NCBI RefSeq assembly: GCF_003289965.1
Contig: NZ_QMBQ01000008.1
Span: 186,001 to 250,000, forward strand
DNA length: 64,000 bases
Source: Mesorhizobium atlanticum
GTDB lineage: Bacteria > Pseudomonadota > Alphaproteobacteria > Rhizobiales > Rhizobiaceae
Direction: 5' to 3'
Position 1 is the first letter of the stretch. The number at the start of each line of letters is the position of its first letter. Shown here piece by piece: positions 1 through 8,531 of this stretch. The notes beneath the pieces are model-generated. The model had not been told where the DNA came from, searched no databases, and saw nothing but the letters and a program-made list of their open reading frames with translations. The translations under genes were made by a program, and so were the position numbers.

Positions 1-153
1 CGCGAGGACGTGCCGGTGGCCGTGATCGTCTCAGAATATGTCGACATCGCAAAAGCGTTTTACGAGGAAGACGAGCCAAAGCTGGTGAATGCCGTTCTCG
101 ATCGCGTGTCGCGCCGGGTTCGCGGCGAGGGGCGTGGCAAGGACGCTTCGTGA
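1..153 (+). CDS. nusB: Transcription antitermination factor NusB, C-terminal 50 residues (left-truncated)
   Basis: The open frame enters from the left edge and stops with TGA at 151-153. The visible tail reads like the last helices of NusB, with SEYVDIAKAF followed by DEPKLVNAVLDRV, the segment that closes the all-helical NusB fold. NusB binds boxA RNA with NusE (S10) and supports antitermination of rRNA transcription. The gene overlaps the start of the next gene by four bases (GTGA), so the two are probably translationally coupled. Only the C-terminal third is visible, so the call rests on this segment. Confidence 0.8.
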   Translation, partial: REDVPVAVIVSEYVDIAKAFYEEDEPKLVNAVLDRVSRRVRGEGRGKDAS

Positions 154-1370
154 CGACCGCAACGGCCGCGGTCGGTCGGACCGGCAGGGAAGGGCGCCGC
201 ACAGCCGTGCTGCTTGCCGCCGCGCAAGCGATCGTCGGTTCGGCCGCTCCGATAGCCATTTCGCTAGGCGCGCTTGCCGGTCAATACCTGCTCGGCCCGG
301 ACAAGTCGCTGGCGACGGCTCCGGTCACCGGATTCAATCTCGGCGTGGCGCTCGGAGCCTTGCCGGCCGCCGCCATCATCCGCAGGCTCGGCTATCGCGG
401 TGGCTTCATGGCCGGCACCATGGTCACCGCGCTCGGCGGCCTGATCGCGACCCTCGCGCTCTTCCAAGAGAGCTTTTGGCTGTTCGCGTTCGGCCTCTGC
501 GTCATCGGCGTCGGCGGCGCCTTCGTGCAGCAGTTCCGCTTCGCGGCCGCCGACAGCGCGCCGCCTCAATTCAAGGCGCGCGCGATCTCCTTCGTTCTGG
601 CGGGCGGCATCATTACCGCCATCCTCGGTCCGCAGATCGTCATTTACACCCGCGAACTGCTGGCCCCGGTCATGTTCGCGGGATCCTTCGCCTCGATCCT
701 GCCGCTTGCGGCGGTTGGCGCGCTCGTCCTGTCGTTCCTGCGCGTTTCCTCCCGGACCGAAGCGGTCACCGAAACCGCTGCAAGCGATGCCCGGCCGCTG
801 GCCGAGATCGTCACCCAGCCGCGTTTTGTCGCAGCACTTTTCTGCACCGTCGGCAGCTACGCGCTGATGAGCTTCGTCATGACCGGCGCGCCGCTCGCCA
901 TGGTCGGCTGCGGCCTGTCGGAAGACGACGCGACGCTCGGCATTTCCTGGCACGTCATGGCCATGTTCGGGCCCAGCTTCTTCACCGGCTCGCTGATCCA
1001 TCGCTTCGGCGCCGAACGCATCGTGGCCGCTGGCCTCGTGCTCCTGATCGGCTGCGCCACGGTGGCGCTTTCCGGGCTGCATCTGTGGCAATTCTGGACG
1101 GCGCTGATCCTGCTCGGGCTTGGCTGGAACTTCGGCTTCATCGGCGCGACGGCCATGGTCGCGACCAGCTACCGCCCCTCCGAGAAGAGCAAGGTGCAGG
1201 GTTTCCACGACTTTGTCCTGTTCGGCTCCGTCGCGTTTTCCTCGCTCATGTCAGGCGCGATCTACAATGCATGGGGCTGGACGATGCTCAACTGGGTCGT
1301 CTTCCCGGTCGTCGCGCTTTGCTTTGTCGCGCTCGGCACGTTGAGGATGATGGGTCCCCGCAAACTGTGA
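150..1370 (+). CDS. MFS transporter, 406 aa
   Basis: Hydrophobic protein with about twelve predicted membrane segments in two halves, split by a polar loop around residues 205-225. The loop after the second helix carries a short basic motif (RRLGYRGG) in the place of the MFS motif A. The N-terminus (residues 1-18) is polar and cytoplasmic. Start is the GTG that overlaps the nusB stop. The substrate cannot be told from sequence; the family contains sugar, drug and organic acid carriers. It lies in the same orientation as nusB and is probably cotranscribed with it. Confidence 0.75.
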   Translation: MTTATAAVGRTGREGRRTAVLLAAAQAIVGSAAPIAISLGALAGQYLLGPDKSLATAPVTGFNLGVALGALPAAAIIRRLGYRGGFMAGTMVTALGGLIATLALFQESFWLFAFGLCVIGVGGAFVQQFRFAAADSAPPQFKARAISFVLAGGIITAILGPQIVIYTRELLAPVMFAGSFASILPLAAVGALVLSFLRVSSRTEAVTETAASDARPLAEIVTQPRFVAALFCTVGSYALMSFVMTGAPLAMVGCGLSEDDATLGISWHVMAMFGPSFFTGSLIHRFGAERIVAAGLVLLIGCATVALSGLHLWQFWTALILLGLGWNFGFIGATAMVATSYRPSEKSKVQGFHDFVLFGSVAFSSLMSGAIYNAWGWTMLNWVVFPVVALCFVALGTLRMMGPRKL

Positions 1371-1417
1371 AGAGGGTGCCAAGGCCGCTCCGGCGACAAA
1401 GTCCGAAACGGCCGGCG

Positions 1418-1990
1418 TCATGCATCCGGCGGGAGCACCTGCAGCACCCGCGCGATGAACATGTGGAACTCGTCCATGTAGTTGCGCAGGAATGTTTCGG
1501 TTGACTCCACAGTCACCTCGCCGTCGTCGGTGATCAATCCCGGGGTAAACTGGATGTAGGCTTCGGGAGAGTTCATCTGGGGTGCGTTGCAGAAGCTGAG
1601 CACGCTGCGCAGGCTCTGCTGGGCGACGGCTGTAGCGATCGCGCCGGGCGACGTTCCGATGACGGCTGTCGGTTTGCGGGCGAAAGAGTTCTTGCCGTAA
1701 GGCCGGCTTGCCCAGTCGATTGCGTTCTTCAGGCCGCCGGGGATCGAGCGGTTGTATTCCGGCGTGACGAAAAGTACTGCCTGGACGGACGCGATGGCCT
1801 TCTTGAACTCCAGGGCGACCGGCGGGAAGTCCGCATCATAGTCGTAACTGTAGAGCGGCAGGTCCTTGAAGGGAATTTCCGTCATCTCAAGTTCGGGCGG
1901 CGCCAGTTTCACGAGGGCCTTCGCAAGCTTGCGGTTGATGGAGCCCTTGGCAAGGCTGCCGATGAGGTAGCCGACTTTATGCTTGGCCAT
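1418..1990 (-). CDS. NADPH-dependent FMN reductase, 190 aa
   Basis: Flavodoxin-like fold of the NADPH-dependent FMN reductase family. The phosphate-binding loop follows the first strand (GSLAKGSINRKLA, residues 11-23). The family signature TPEYNRSIPGGLKNAIDW is present near residue 80, where it contacts the isoalloxazine ring. Length is normal for the family. These enzymes reduce quinones, azo dyes, chromate or free flavin, so the physiological substrate is open. It is transcribed away from the osmoprotectant ABC operon, and the 240-base gap between them must hold both promoters. Confidence 0.85.
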   Translation of the reverse strand: MAKHKVGYLIGSLAKGSINRKLAKALVKLAPPELEMTEIPFKDLPLYSYDYDADFPPVALEFKKAIASVQAVLFVTPEYNRSIPGGLKNAIDWASRPYGKNSFARKPTAVIGTSPGAIATAVAQQSLRSVLSFCNAPQMNSPEAYIQFTPGLITDDGEVTVESTETFLRNYMDEFHMFIARVLQVLPPDA

Positions 1991-2231
1991 GACACACTCC
2001 CTGTTTTGGCCGCCGACCCGCCTTTCCCTAATATTCCCCAGAACAGGGCAGGCCGCCAGCCGACCTTAGGTCGGCATAGCCATGTCGGGGTGCGGCCATA
2101 GCCTTCGTCCGGACCGAACAAAATTATTGCGTGTATCCCCCTAGTTATGAAACCGTATGCCCCGACCGGCCGTTGAAGCTGTGCTCATATGCGACCACCG
2201 ATTGATCGGCTCATAGCAAGGGATTTTCACA

Positions 2232-3143
2232 ATGTTTTCAGTTAGAAAGCTCGCTTTCGCGGCGATGGCGCTTGGCATCGCCACGGCATCGGCGAATGCC
2301 CAGGTGGTGGTGTCTTCGAAGATCGACACCGAGGGCGGCGTGCTGGGCAACATCATCCAGCTCGTGCTCAACGCCAACAACATCAAGACCACCGACCGCA
2401 TCCAGCTCGGCGCGACCCCTGTCGTGCGCAAAGCGATCACCGCCGGCGAGATCGACATCTATCCAGAATATACGGGCAATGCCGCCTTCTTCTTCCAGAA
2501 GGCCGACGATCCGGTCTGGAAGGACGCCGCCAAGGCTTACGAGACCGCCAAGAAGCTCGATTATGACGCCAACAAGATCGTCTGGCTGTCGCCGTCGCCG
2601 GCCAACAACACCTGGGCGATCGCGCTGCGCAAGGAAGTGGCTGACGAGAACAAGCTCGCCACCCTGACGGACTTCGGCAAGTATGTCGCCGGCGGCGGCA
2701 AGGTGGTGCTGGCGGCTTCCGCCGAGTTCGTCAATTCGGCGGCGGCGCTTCCGGCCTTCCAGACGACCTATGGCTTCACCTTGAAGCCGGACCAGTTGAT
2801 CACGCTCTCCGGCGGCGACACCGCGGCAACCATCGCTGCCGCCGCCAACCAGACCAACGGCGCCAACGCCGCGATGGTCTATGGCACCGATGGCGGGATC
2901 CAGCCCTCCGGCCTCGTCGTGCTCGAGGACGACAAGGGCGTGCAGCCCGTCTACCAGCCGGCGCCGATCATCCGCGAAGAAGTCCTGAAGCAGCATCCCG
3001 AAATCGATGCGCTCCTGAAGCCGGTTTTCGCCAAGCTCGATCTCGTCACCCTGCAGGAGCTCAATGGCCGCGTGCAACTGGGCGGCGAGCCCGCCAAGGG
3101 CGTGGCGGAGGATTTCCTGAAGAAGAACGGCTTCCTGAAGTAA
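2232..3143 (+). CDS. osmF: Periplasmic substrate-binding protein of an OsmF/YehZ-type ABC importer, 303 aa
   Basis: Starts with a Sec signal peptide (basic MFSVRK, hydrophobic core, cleavage expected after SANA near residue 23). The mature part is the OpuAC-type fold seen in quaternary amine and glycine-betaine binding proteins; the EIDIYPEYTGN segment near residue 75 is typical of the ProX/OpuC/YehZ group. An AAGGGA ribosome site precedes the ATG. It is first in a four-gene operon with permease, ATPase and second permease, the same composition as E. coli osmF-yehYXW. The ligand is probably a betaine or other osmoprotectant, by family only. Confidence 0.85.
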   Translation: MFSVRKLAFAAMALGIATASANAQVVVSSKIDTEGGVLGNIIQLVLNANNIKTTDRIQLGATPVVRKAITAGEIDIYPEYTGNAAFFFQKADDPVWKDAAKAYETAKKLDYDANKIVWLSPSPANNTWAIALRKEVADENKLATLTDFGKYVAGGGKVVLAASAEFVNSAAALPAFQTTYGFTLKPDQLITLSGGDTAATIAAAANQTNGANAAMVYGTDGGIQPSGLVVLEDDKGVQPVYQPAPIIREEVLKQHPEIDALLKPVFAKLDLVTLQELNGRVQLGGEPAKGVAEDFLKKNGFLK

Positions 3144-3152
3144 GGTGAGTTC

Positions 3153-3176
3153 GGCGCGCCGTGTTTACGGCGCGCC
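3153..3176 (+). other. Perfect intergenic hairpin between the binding-protein and permease genes
   Basis: Ten-base arms 3153-3162 and 3167-3176 pair perfectly around a GTTT loop. No T-run follows, so it is not a classical terminator. Hairpins in this place often stabilise the upstream binding-protein mRNA or lower readthrough into the membrane components. It also argues that the permease starts downstream of the hairpin. Confidence 0.75.
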
Positions 3177-3195
3177 GGCTCGATTGGGGGCGATC

Positions 3196-4362
3196 GTGAT
3201 CATCCGCTTCGACAAGCTCGGCGTCGTGATCGCCGCGATCGTCGCCTACGCTGCCTTGGCCGCGCCCTTTGCCACGTTCCGCGCCAACCGCATCGTGCCG
3301 GGCCAGGCGCGCCCGATCCTCGAAGCGCTGCCGCCGACGCTTGGCATATTGTTGCTGGCGATCGTGATCGCCGCCGCCATCGTTGCACTGCTCAGGACGC
3401 CACTCATTCTCAGGTTGGCGGCCAGCGTGGCCGCGCTGATCGCGCTTGCGGTCCTCATCGGCGTTGCCGGCGGTTTCCTGACGCCGGCCGGCAACACCTT
3501 CGCCCGTGTTGCGCCGGCCTCGGGCTTCTGGCTGCTGATCTTTGCCTTCACCCTGCTGCTTGCCGACGTGCTGACCAGGCTGAACCTGTCACCCTGGGCG
3601 CGCGTTGGCGTGCTCGTGCTTGCCACGCTCGCCATTGCCGTGCTGCTTGTCTCGGGAAGCTGGGACAGCCTCTCCATCCTCAAGGAATATGCCAGCCGCG
3701 CCGACAGTTTCTGGGCAGAGGCGTCCAAGCACGTCACGCTGGCGCTTGGTTCGCTTGCCGGCGCGGTGATCGTCGGCATACCGCTCGGCGTCCTTTGCCA
3801 TCGCGTCGAGAAGCTGCGGGCAGGGGTGCTCAATGTGCTCAACATCATCCAGACCATTCCCTCGATCGCGCTGTTCGGCCTGCTGATCGCGCCGCTAGGC
3901 TGGGTCGCCGTCCATGTGCCGGGCGCTGCAGCGGTCGGCATCAGAGGCATCGGCACCGCGCCTGCCTTCGTCGCGCTCTTCCTCTATTCGCTGCTGCCGG
4001 TGGTGGCCAACACCGTTGTCGGGCTGGCTGGCGTGCCGCGCGCGGCCAACGACGCCGCGCGCGGCATGGGCATGACCGACCGCCAGCGCCTGCTCGACGT
4101 CGAGTTCCCGCTCGCCTTTCCGGTGATCCTGACCGGCATCCGTATCGTGCTGGTGCAGAATATCGGCCTCGCCACCATCGCGGCGCTGATCGGCGGCGGC
4201 GGCTTCGGCGTGTTCGTTTTCCAGGGCGTCGGCCAGACGGCGATGGATCTGGTGCTGCTCGGCGCGCTACCCACCGTGGCGCTGGCCTTTGCGGCGGCCA
4301 TCATCCTCGACGCGGTCATCGAGATGACTGCCACCAAGCGCAGGGTAGTTGAAACAGCATGA
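3196..4362 (+). CDS. yehY: ABC permease, YehY-type, 388 aa
   Basis: Integral membrane permease with two parts. An N-terminal block of four or five membrane segments (to about residue 150) precedes the BPD_transp_1 core. The core carries the EAA-like loop (AANDAARGMGMTDRQRLLDVEFPLAFP) that docks on the ATPase. The length matches E. coli YehY (about 385 aa). I chose the GTG at 3196, which has a GGGGGCG ribosome site and lies beyond the intergenic hairpin. An in-frame GTG at 3145 would add 17 residues that cross the hairpin. It overlaps the next gene by four bases (ATGA). Confidence 0.82.
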   Translation: MIIRFDKLGVVIAAIVAYAALAAPFATFRANRIVPGQARPILEALPPTLGILLLAIVIAAAIVALLRTPLILRLAASVAALIALAVLIGVAGGFLTPAGNTFARVAPASGFWLLIFAFTLLLADVLTRLNLSPWARVGVLVLATLAIAVLLVSGSWDSLSILKEYASRADSFWAEASKHVTLALGSLAGAVIVGIPLGVLCHRVEKLRAGVLNVLNIIQTIPSIALFGLLIAPLGWVAVHVPGAAAVGIRGIGTAPAFVALFLYSLLPVVANTVVGLAGVPRAANDAARGMGMTDRQRLLDVEFPLAFPVILTGIRIVLVQNIGLATIAALIGGGGFGVFVFQGVGQTAMDLVLLGALPTVALAFAAAIILDAVIEMTATKRRVVETA

Positions 4363-5297
4363 TCGAGATCGAAGGCATCACCAAGCGCTATGACGACACG
4401 ACGGTGGTCGACGATGTTTCGATGGTCATCGAACCGCGCACCATTGCCGTCATCGTCGGCACATCGGGATCCGGCAAGACAACGCTGCTCCGGATGATCA
4501 ACCGGCTTGTCGAGCCGACCTCCGGTGTCATCAAGCTCGACGGCGCCGACAACCGCTCGGTGCCCGCCTATCAGTTGCGCCGTAGCATCGGCTACGCCAT
4601 CCAGGGCCACGGCCTGTTTCCACACCGCACGGTGGCGCAGAACATCGCCACCGTGCCTTTGCTGCTTGGTTGGGGCCGAGACCGCATCAAGGCACGCGTC
4701 GACGAGTTGATGACGCTCTACCAGCTCGACCCGCAGGCCTACGGGCCGCGCTACCCGCACGAGCTTTCCGGCGGCCAGCAGCAGCGTGTCGGCGTCGCCC
4801 GCGCCCTGGCCGCCGAGCCGAACGTGCTTTTGATGGACGAGCCCTTCGGCGCGCTGGACCCGATCATCCGCACCAAGGCGCAGGAGGATCTGCTTGCGAT
4901 CCAGAAGCGCTTCGGCACCACCATCATTCTTGTCACCCACGACATGGAAGAGGCTGTGCATCTGGGCGACAAGATCGCCGTCATGGATGCCGGCAAGCTG
5001 GTGCAATACGCAAAACCGGCGGAAATTCTGGCCAGGCCGGCGAGCGGCTTCGTCGAGACATTGGTCGGCGCCAGCGAAAGGCCGTTCCGGCTGCTGTCGC
5101 TTGGGCCCGTGCGCGATGCCGTGGAGCCGGGCGGCGCGGAAGGCGATGCGATCCCCGGTGGGGCCACGCAGCGCGACGCGCTGGCTGAGCTCCTGTGGTC
5201 CGGACGCCCCGCTCTGCCGGTGAAAGATGCTGACGGCAAGCTGCTCGGCCGTGTCACTGTGGAGGGCCTGGTGAAACGCGCGGCGAGGCCGCAATGA
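4359..5297 (+). CDS. yehX: ABC importer ATPase, YehX/OpuCA-type, 312 aa
   Basis: Complete ABC ATPase. Walker A is GTSGSGKTT near residues 33-41, the signature is LSGGQQQRVGVARAL, Walker B is VLLMDEPFGALDP, and the switch histidine follows in LVTHDMEEA. Residues from about 240 to the end form a short C-terminal region with CBS-like character (LPVKDADGKLLGRVTVEGL), as in OpuCA/ProV proteins, where CBS modules sense ionic strength. It energises the two flanking permeases. The start overlaps the upstream stop (ATGA) and the end overlaps the next start. Confidence 0.9.
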   Translation: MIEIEGITKRYDDTTVVDDVSMVIEPRTIAVIVGTSGSGKTTLLRMINRLVEPTSGVIKLDGADNRSVPAYQLRRSIGYAIQGHGLFPHRTVAQNIATVPLLLGWGRDRIKARVDELMTLYQLDPQAYGPRYPHELSGGQQQRVGVARALAAEPNVLLMDEPFGALDPIIRTKAQEDLLAIQKRFGTTIILVTHDMEEAVHLGDKIAVMDAGKLVQYAKPAEILARPASGFVETLVGASERPFRLLSLGPVRDAVEPGGAEGDAIPGGATQRDALAELLWSGRPALPVKDADGKLLGRVTVEGLVKRAARPQ

Positions 5298-6043
5298 AAG
5301 CCTGGCTGCCCGCGCTGCTGAGGCTGGCCGTTCTGCTACTGCTGGTGGTTTTCATCACCAGCCCCAGCTGGTTTGAGCCGCTGTTGAAACCGCTGACCGA
5401 GAATGGCGCGCCAGCGATCTACAACCAGGGCAGCCTGCTGACGCTGACCTTGCAGCATCTGCGGACTGTCTTGGTCGCAACGGTTGCGGCAACGATCGTC
5501 GCGGTGGCTTTAGCCATCCTGGTCACCAGGCCGGCAGGCGTCGAGTTCCTGCCCCTGTCGCGCAGCCTGGTCAATATCGGCCAGACCTTCCCGCCGGTAG
5601 CCGTGCTGGCGCTTGCGGTACCGGCCGTCGGTTTCGGCGAGAAGCCGACGCTGATCGCGCTCTTTCTTTACGGCCTGCTGCCGATCTTCGAGAATGCGCT
5701 GACGGCGCTCACCACGCTGCCGGGCAACGTGATGGAAGCGGCGCGCGGCGCCGGCATGACCGGCTGGCAAAGGCTGATGAAGGTCGAGTTGCCGCTCAGC
5801 GCCCCAGTCATTCTGGGCGGCATCCGGCTCTCGGTCGTCATCAGCCTCGCCACCGCGACGATCGGCTCGACGGTTGCAGCCAAGACGCTCGGCGAGGTGA
5901 TCATCGCCGGCTTGATCTCGAACAACCCTGCCTTCGTGCTGCAGGGCGGCCTGATCGTCGCCGCGCTTGCGGTGCTGATCTATGATGGGCTGTCGGCGAT
6001 CGAACGCTTCGCCGCGCGGCGCATGGGGCAGGGAGCGGAATAA
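5294..6043 (+). CDS. yehW: ABC permease, YehW-type, 249 aa
   Basis: Second, smaller permease of the importer. It has one N-terminal membrane helix and then the BPD_transp_1 core with the EAA-type loop (MEAARGAGMTGWQRLMKVELPLSAP). The length fits E. coli YehW (about 243 aa). It forms a heterodimeric channel with the 388-residue permease. It overlaps the ATPase gene by four bases and closes the operon. No clear terminator follows before the hppA leader. Confidence 0.87.
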   Translation: MKAWLPALLRLAVLLLLVVFITSPSWFEPLLKPLTENGAPAIYNQGSLLTLTLQHLRTVLVATVAATIVAVALAILVTRPAGVEFLPLSRSLVNIGQTFPPVAVLALAVPAVGFGEKPTLIALFLYGLLPIFENALTALTTLPGNVMEAARGAGMTGWQRLMKVELPLSAPVILGGIRLSVVISLATATIGSTVAAKTLGEVIIAGLISNNPAFVLQGGLIVAALAVLIYDGLSAIERFAARRMGQGAE

Positions 6044-6167
6044 CGCTCTGCGGATTGGCGAAGGTGCCGCAGCGTCATTTCAATCGATCTAATTCCAGGC
6101 CCGCGCTGGCACAACAATTCCCGCCTTCTTCTTTTGGGCGAAAGCCGGGCAAAAACCGAACAATATC

Positions 6168-6196
6168 TTGACGTTCCAAGCCCTGTTTCGCATACA
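6168..6196 (+). promoter_or_regulatory. hppA: Possible hppA promoter
   Basis: TTGACG at 6168-6173 is followed after 17 bases by CATACA, about 100 bases upstream of the hppA ATG. The -35 is good and the -10 is poor, as is common in alphaproteobacteria. An 11-base string TTCTTTTGGGC occurs twice in the leader (near 6129 and 6259). Its role is unknown. Confidence 0.3.
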
Positions 6197-6292
6197 CCCC
6201 AACCAACGGGTGGAATCCGTGCGCGGCATCCATCTCATTCCAACGGCCCAGGGAGGGGTTCTTTTGGGCCAACAATCGAGGAAAATCCGGCA

Positions 6293-8434
6293 ATGACCAT
6301 CATTACCGCCGTCATCGCCTGCGGCTTGCTGTCAGTCCTTTACGCCATCTGGGCGACACGTTCGGTCCTTGCGTCCGATCAGGGCAATCAGCGCATGCAG
6401 GAAATATCCGCGGCCATCCGCGAGGGTGCCCAGGCCTATCTGGCGCGCCAGTACACCACAATCGCCGTGGTCGGCATCGTCGTGCTCTTCCTTGCCTGGT
6501 GGCTGCTCTCGATCACCTCCGCGATCGGCTTCCTGATCGGCGCCGTGCTTTCGGGCGCCGCCGGCTTCATCGGCATGCATGTTTCGGTACGCGCCAATGT
6601 GCGAACCGCGCAGGCCGCCTCGAACAGCCTCGCCGCCGGCCTCGACATCGCGTTCAAATCTGGCGCCATCACCGGCCTGCTGGTCGCGGGGCTGGCGCTG
6701 CTCGGCGTCTCGATCTACTACGCCATCCTGACCGGCCCGATGGGCCTGCAGCCGAATGACCGCATCGTCATCGACTCGCTGGTATCGCTCGGCTTTGGTG
6801 CTTCGCTGATCTCGATCTTCGCCCGTCTCGGCGGCGGTATCTTCACCAAGGGTGCGGATGTCGGCGGCGACCTCGTCGGCAAGGTCGAGGCCGGTATTCC
6901 CGAAGACGATCCACGCAATCCGGCCACCATCGCCGACAATGTCGGCGACAATGTCGGCGACTGCGCGGGCATGGCCGCCGACCTGTTCGAGACCTACGCG
7001 GTGACCGTCGTTGCCACCATGGTTCTGGCCGCCATCTTCTTCGGCGGCACGGCCGCGCTGGGCGCGGCCATGCTCTACCCGCTCGCCATTTGCGGCGCCT
7101 GCATCCTGACCTCGATCGTCGGCACCTTCTTCGTCAAGCTCGGTTCCAACGGCTCGATCATGGGCGCTCTCTACAAGGGCCTGATCGTCACCGGCCTGCT
7201 GTCGATCGTCGGTCTTGCCGCCGCGACCTCCGCTACGGTTGGCTGGGGCGAGGTCGGCACCGTTGCCGGCATCGCCATCATCGGCAAGAACCTGTTCATC
7301 TGCGGCCTGATCGGCCTCCTGGTAACCGGTTTGATCGTGGTGATCACCGAATACTACACCGGCACCAACAAGCGCCCGGTGAACTCCATCGCCCAGGCTT
7401 CGGTGACCGGCCACGGCACCAATGTCATCCAGGGCCTTGCGGTCTCGCTGGAATCGACGGCGCTGCCGGCCATCGTCATCGTCGGCGGCATCATCGCCAC
7501 CTACCAGCTCGGCGGCCTGTTCGGCACGGCGATCGCCGTCACCACCATGCTTGGCTTGGCCGGCATGATCGTGGCGCTCGACGCCTTCGGCCCGGTCACC
7601 GACAATGCCGGCGGCATTGCCGAAATGTCTGGTCTGCCCAAGGAGGTGCGCCACTCCACCGACGCGCTCGACGCTGTCGGCAACACCACCAAGGCGGTCA
7701 CCAAGGGCTATGCCATCGGCTCGGCCGGCCTCGGCGCGCTGGTGCTGTTCGCGGCCTATTCGAACGACCTCAGGTTCTTTGCCGCCAACGGCGACAAGTA
7801 TCCCTACTTCCAGGGCATGGGCGACGTCTCCTTCGACCTCTCCAACCCCTACGTCGTCGCCGGCCTGATCTTCGGCGGCTTGATCCCCTACCTGTTCGGC
7901 GGCATCGCGATGACCGCCGTCGGTCGCGCCGCGGGCTCGATCGTGGAAGAAGTGCGCAAGCAGTTCCGCGAGGACAAGGGCATCATGGCCGGCACCTCGA
8001 AGCCGAACTATGCGCGCGCCGTGGACATCCTGACCAGGGCGGCGATCCGGGAAATGATCGTCCCGTCGCTGCTGCCGGTGTTGGCGCCGCTCGTCGTCTA
8101 TTTCGGCGTGCTGCTGATCTCGGGCTCGAAGGCCTCGGCCTTCGCGGCGCTCGGCGCCTCGCTGCTCGGCGTCATCGTCAACGGCCTCTTCGTCGCCATC
8201 TCGATGACCTCCGGCGGCGGCGCCTGGGACAACGCCAAGAAGTCGTTCGAGGACGGTTTCACCGACAAGGACGGCGTCAAGCACCTGAAGGGCTCCGACG
8301 CGCACAAGGCCTCGGTCACCGGCGACACCGTCGGCGATCCCTACAAGGACACCGCCGGCCCGGCCGTCAATCCGGCGATCAAGATCACCAACATCGTCGC
8401 ACTGCTTCTTCTCGCCGTGCTCGCGCACGGCTGA
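6293..8434 (+). CDS. hppA: Membrane-bound proton-translocating pyrophosphatase, K+-independent type, 713 aa
   Basis: Polytopic enzyme, about 16 membrane helices, that couples hydrolysis of pyrophosphate to proton export. The catalytic acidic motif DNVGDNVGDCAGMAADL begins at residue 215, and the C-terminal motif DNAKKSFEDG and a GDTVGDPYKDTAGPAVNP block are present. Residue 467 is lysine (GNTTKAVTKG), the marker of K+-independent H+-pyrophosphatases; K+-dependent ones have alanine. I start at the ATG at 6293, which gives the typical N-terminus (MTIITAVIACG). An upstream in-frame ATG at 6134 would add 53 polar residues foreign to the family. Confidence 0.96.
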   Translation: MTIITAVIACGLLSVLYAIWATRSVLASDQGNQRMQEISAAIREGAQAYLARQYTTIAVVGIVVLFLAWWLLSITSAIGFLIGAVLSGAAGFIGMHVSVRANVRTAQAASNSLAAGLDIAFKSGAITGLLVAGLALLGVSIYYAILTGPMGLQPNDRIVIDSLVSLGFGASLISIFARLGGGIFTKGADVGGDLVGKVEAGIPEDDPRNPATIADNVGDNVGDCAGMAADLFETYAVTVVATMVLAAIFFGGTAALGAAMLYPLAICGACILTSIVGTFFVKLGSNGSIMGALYKGLIVTGLLSIVGLAAATSATVGWGEVGTVAGIAIIGKNLFICGLIGLLVTGLIVVITEYYTGTNKRPVNSIAQASVTGHGTNVIQGLAVSLESTALPAIVIVGGIIATYQLGGLFGTAIAVTTMLGLAGMIVALDAFGPVTDNAGGIAEMSGLPKEVRHSTDALDAVGNTTKAVTKGYAIGSAGLGALVLFAAYSNDLRFFAANGDKYPYFQGMGDVSFDLSNPYVVAGLIFGGLIPYLFGGIAMTAVGRAAGSIVEEVRKQFREDKGIMAGTSKPNYARAVDILTRAAIREMIVPSLLPVLAPLVVYFGVLLISGSKASAFAALGASLLGVIVNGLFVAISMTSGGGAWDNAKKSFEDGFTDKDGVKHLKGSDAHKASVTGDTVGDPYKDTAGPAVNPAIKITNIVALLLLAVLAHG

Positions 8435-8454
8435 TCGCGGCGGCAATTCCAGGA

Positions 8455-8492
8455 CAAAGCCCGCGGGAGCGATCCCGCGGGCTTTGTTTTTT
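8455..8492 (+). terminator. Intrinsic terminator of hppA
   Basis: A perfect 14-base-pair stem (8455-8468 with 8473-8486) closes a GCGA tetraloop and is followed by six T residues. It lies 20 bases after the hppA stop and before the convergent glycosyltransferase gene. Confidence 0.92.
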
Positions 8493-8531
8493 CGCATGAC
8501 ACCATGCGTGCCGCCTTCCCGGCGGGGGCAC

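Noticed and set aside
89..1504. A 471-codon frame overlapping the MFS gene
   Set aside because: Arg/His-rich translation without hydrophobic segments; the frame at 150 gives a proper transporter.
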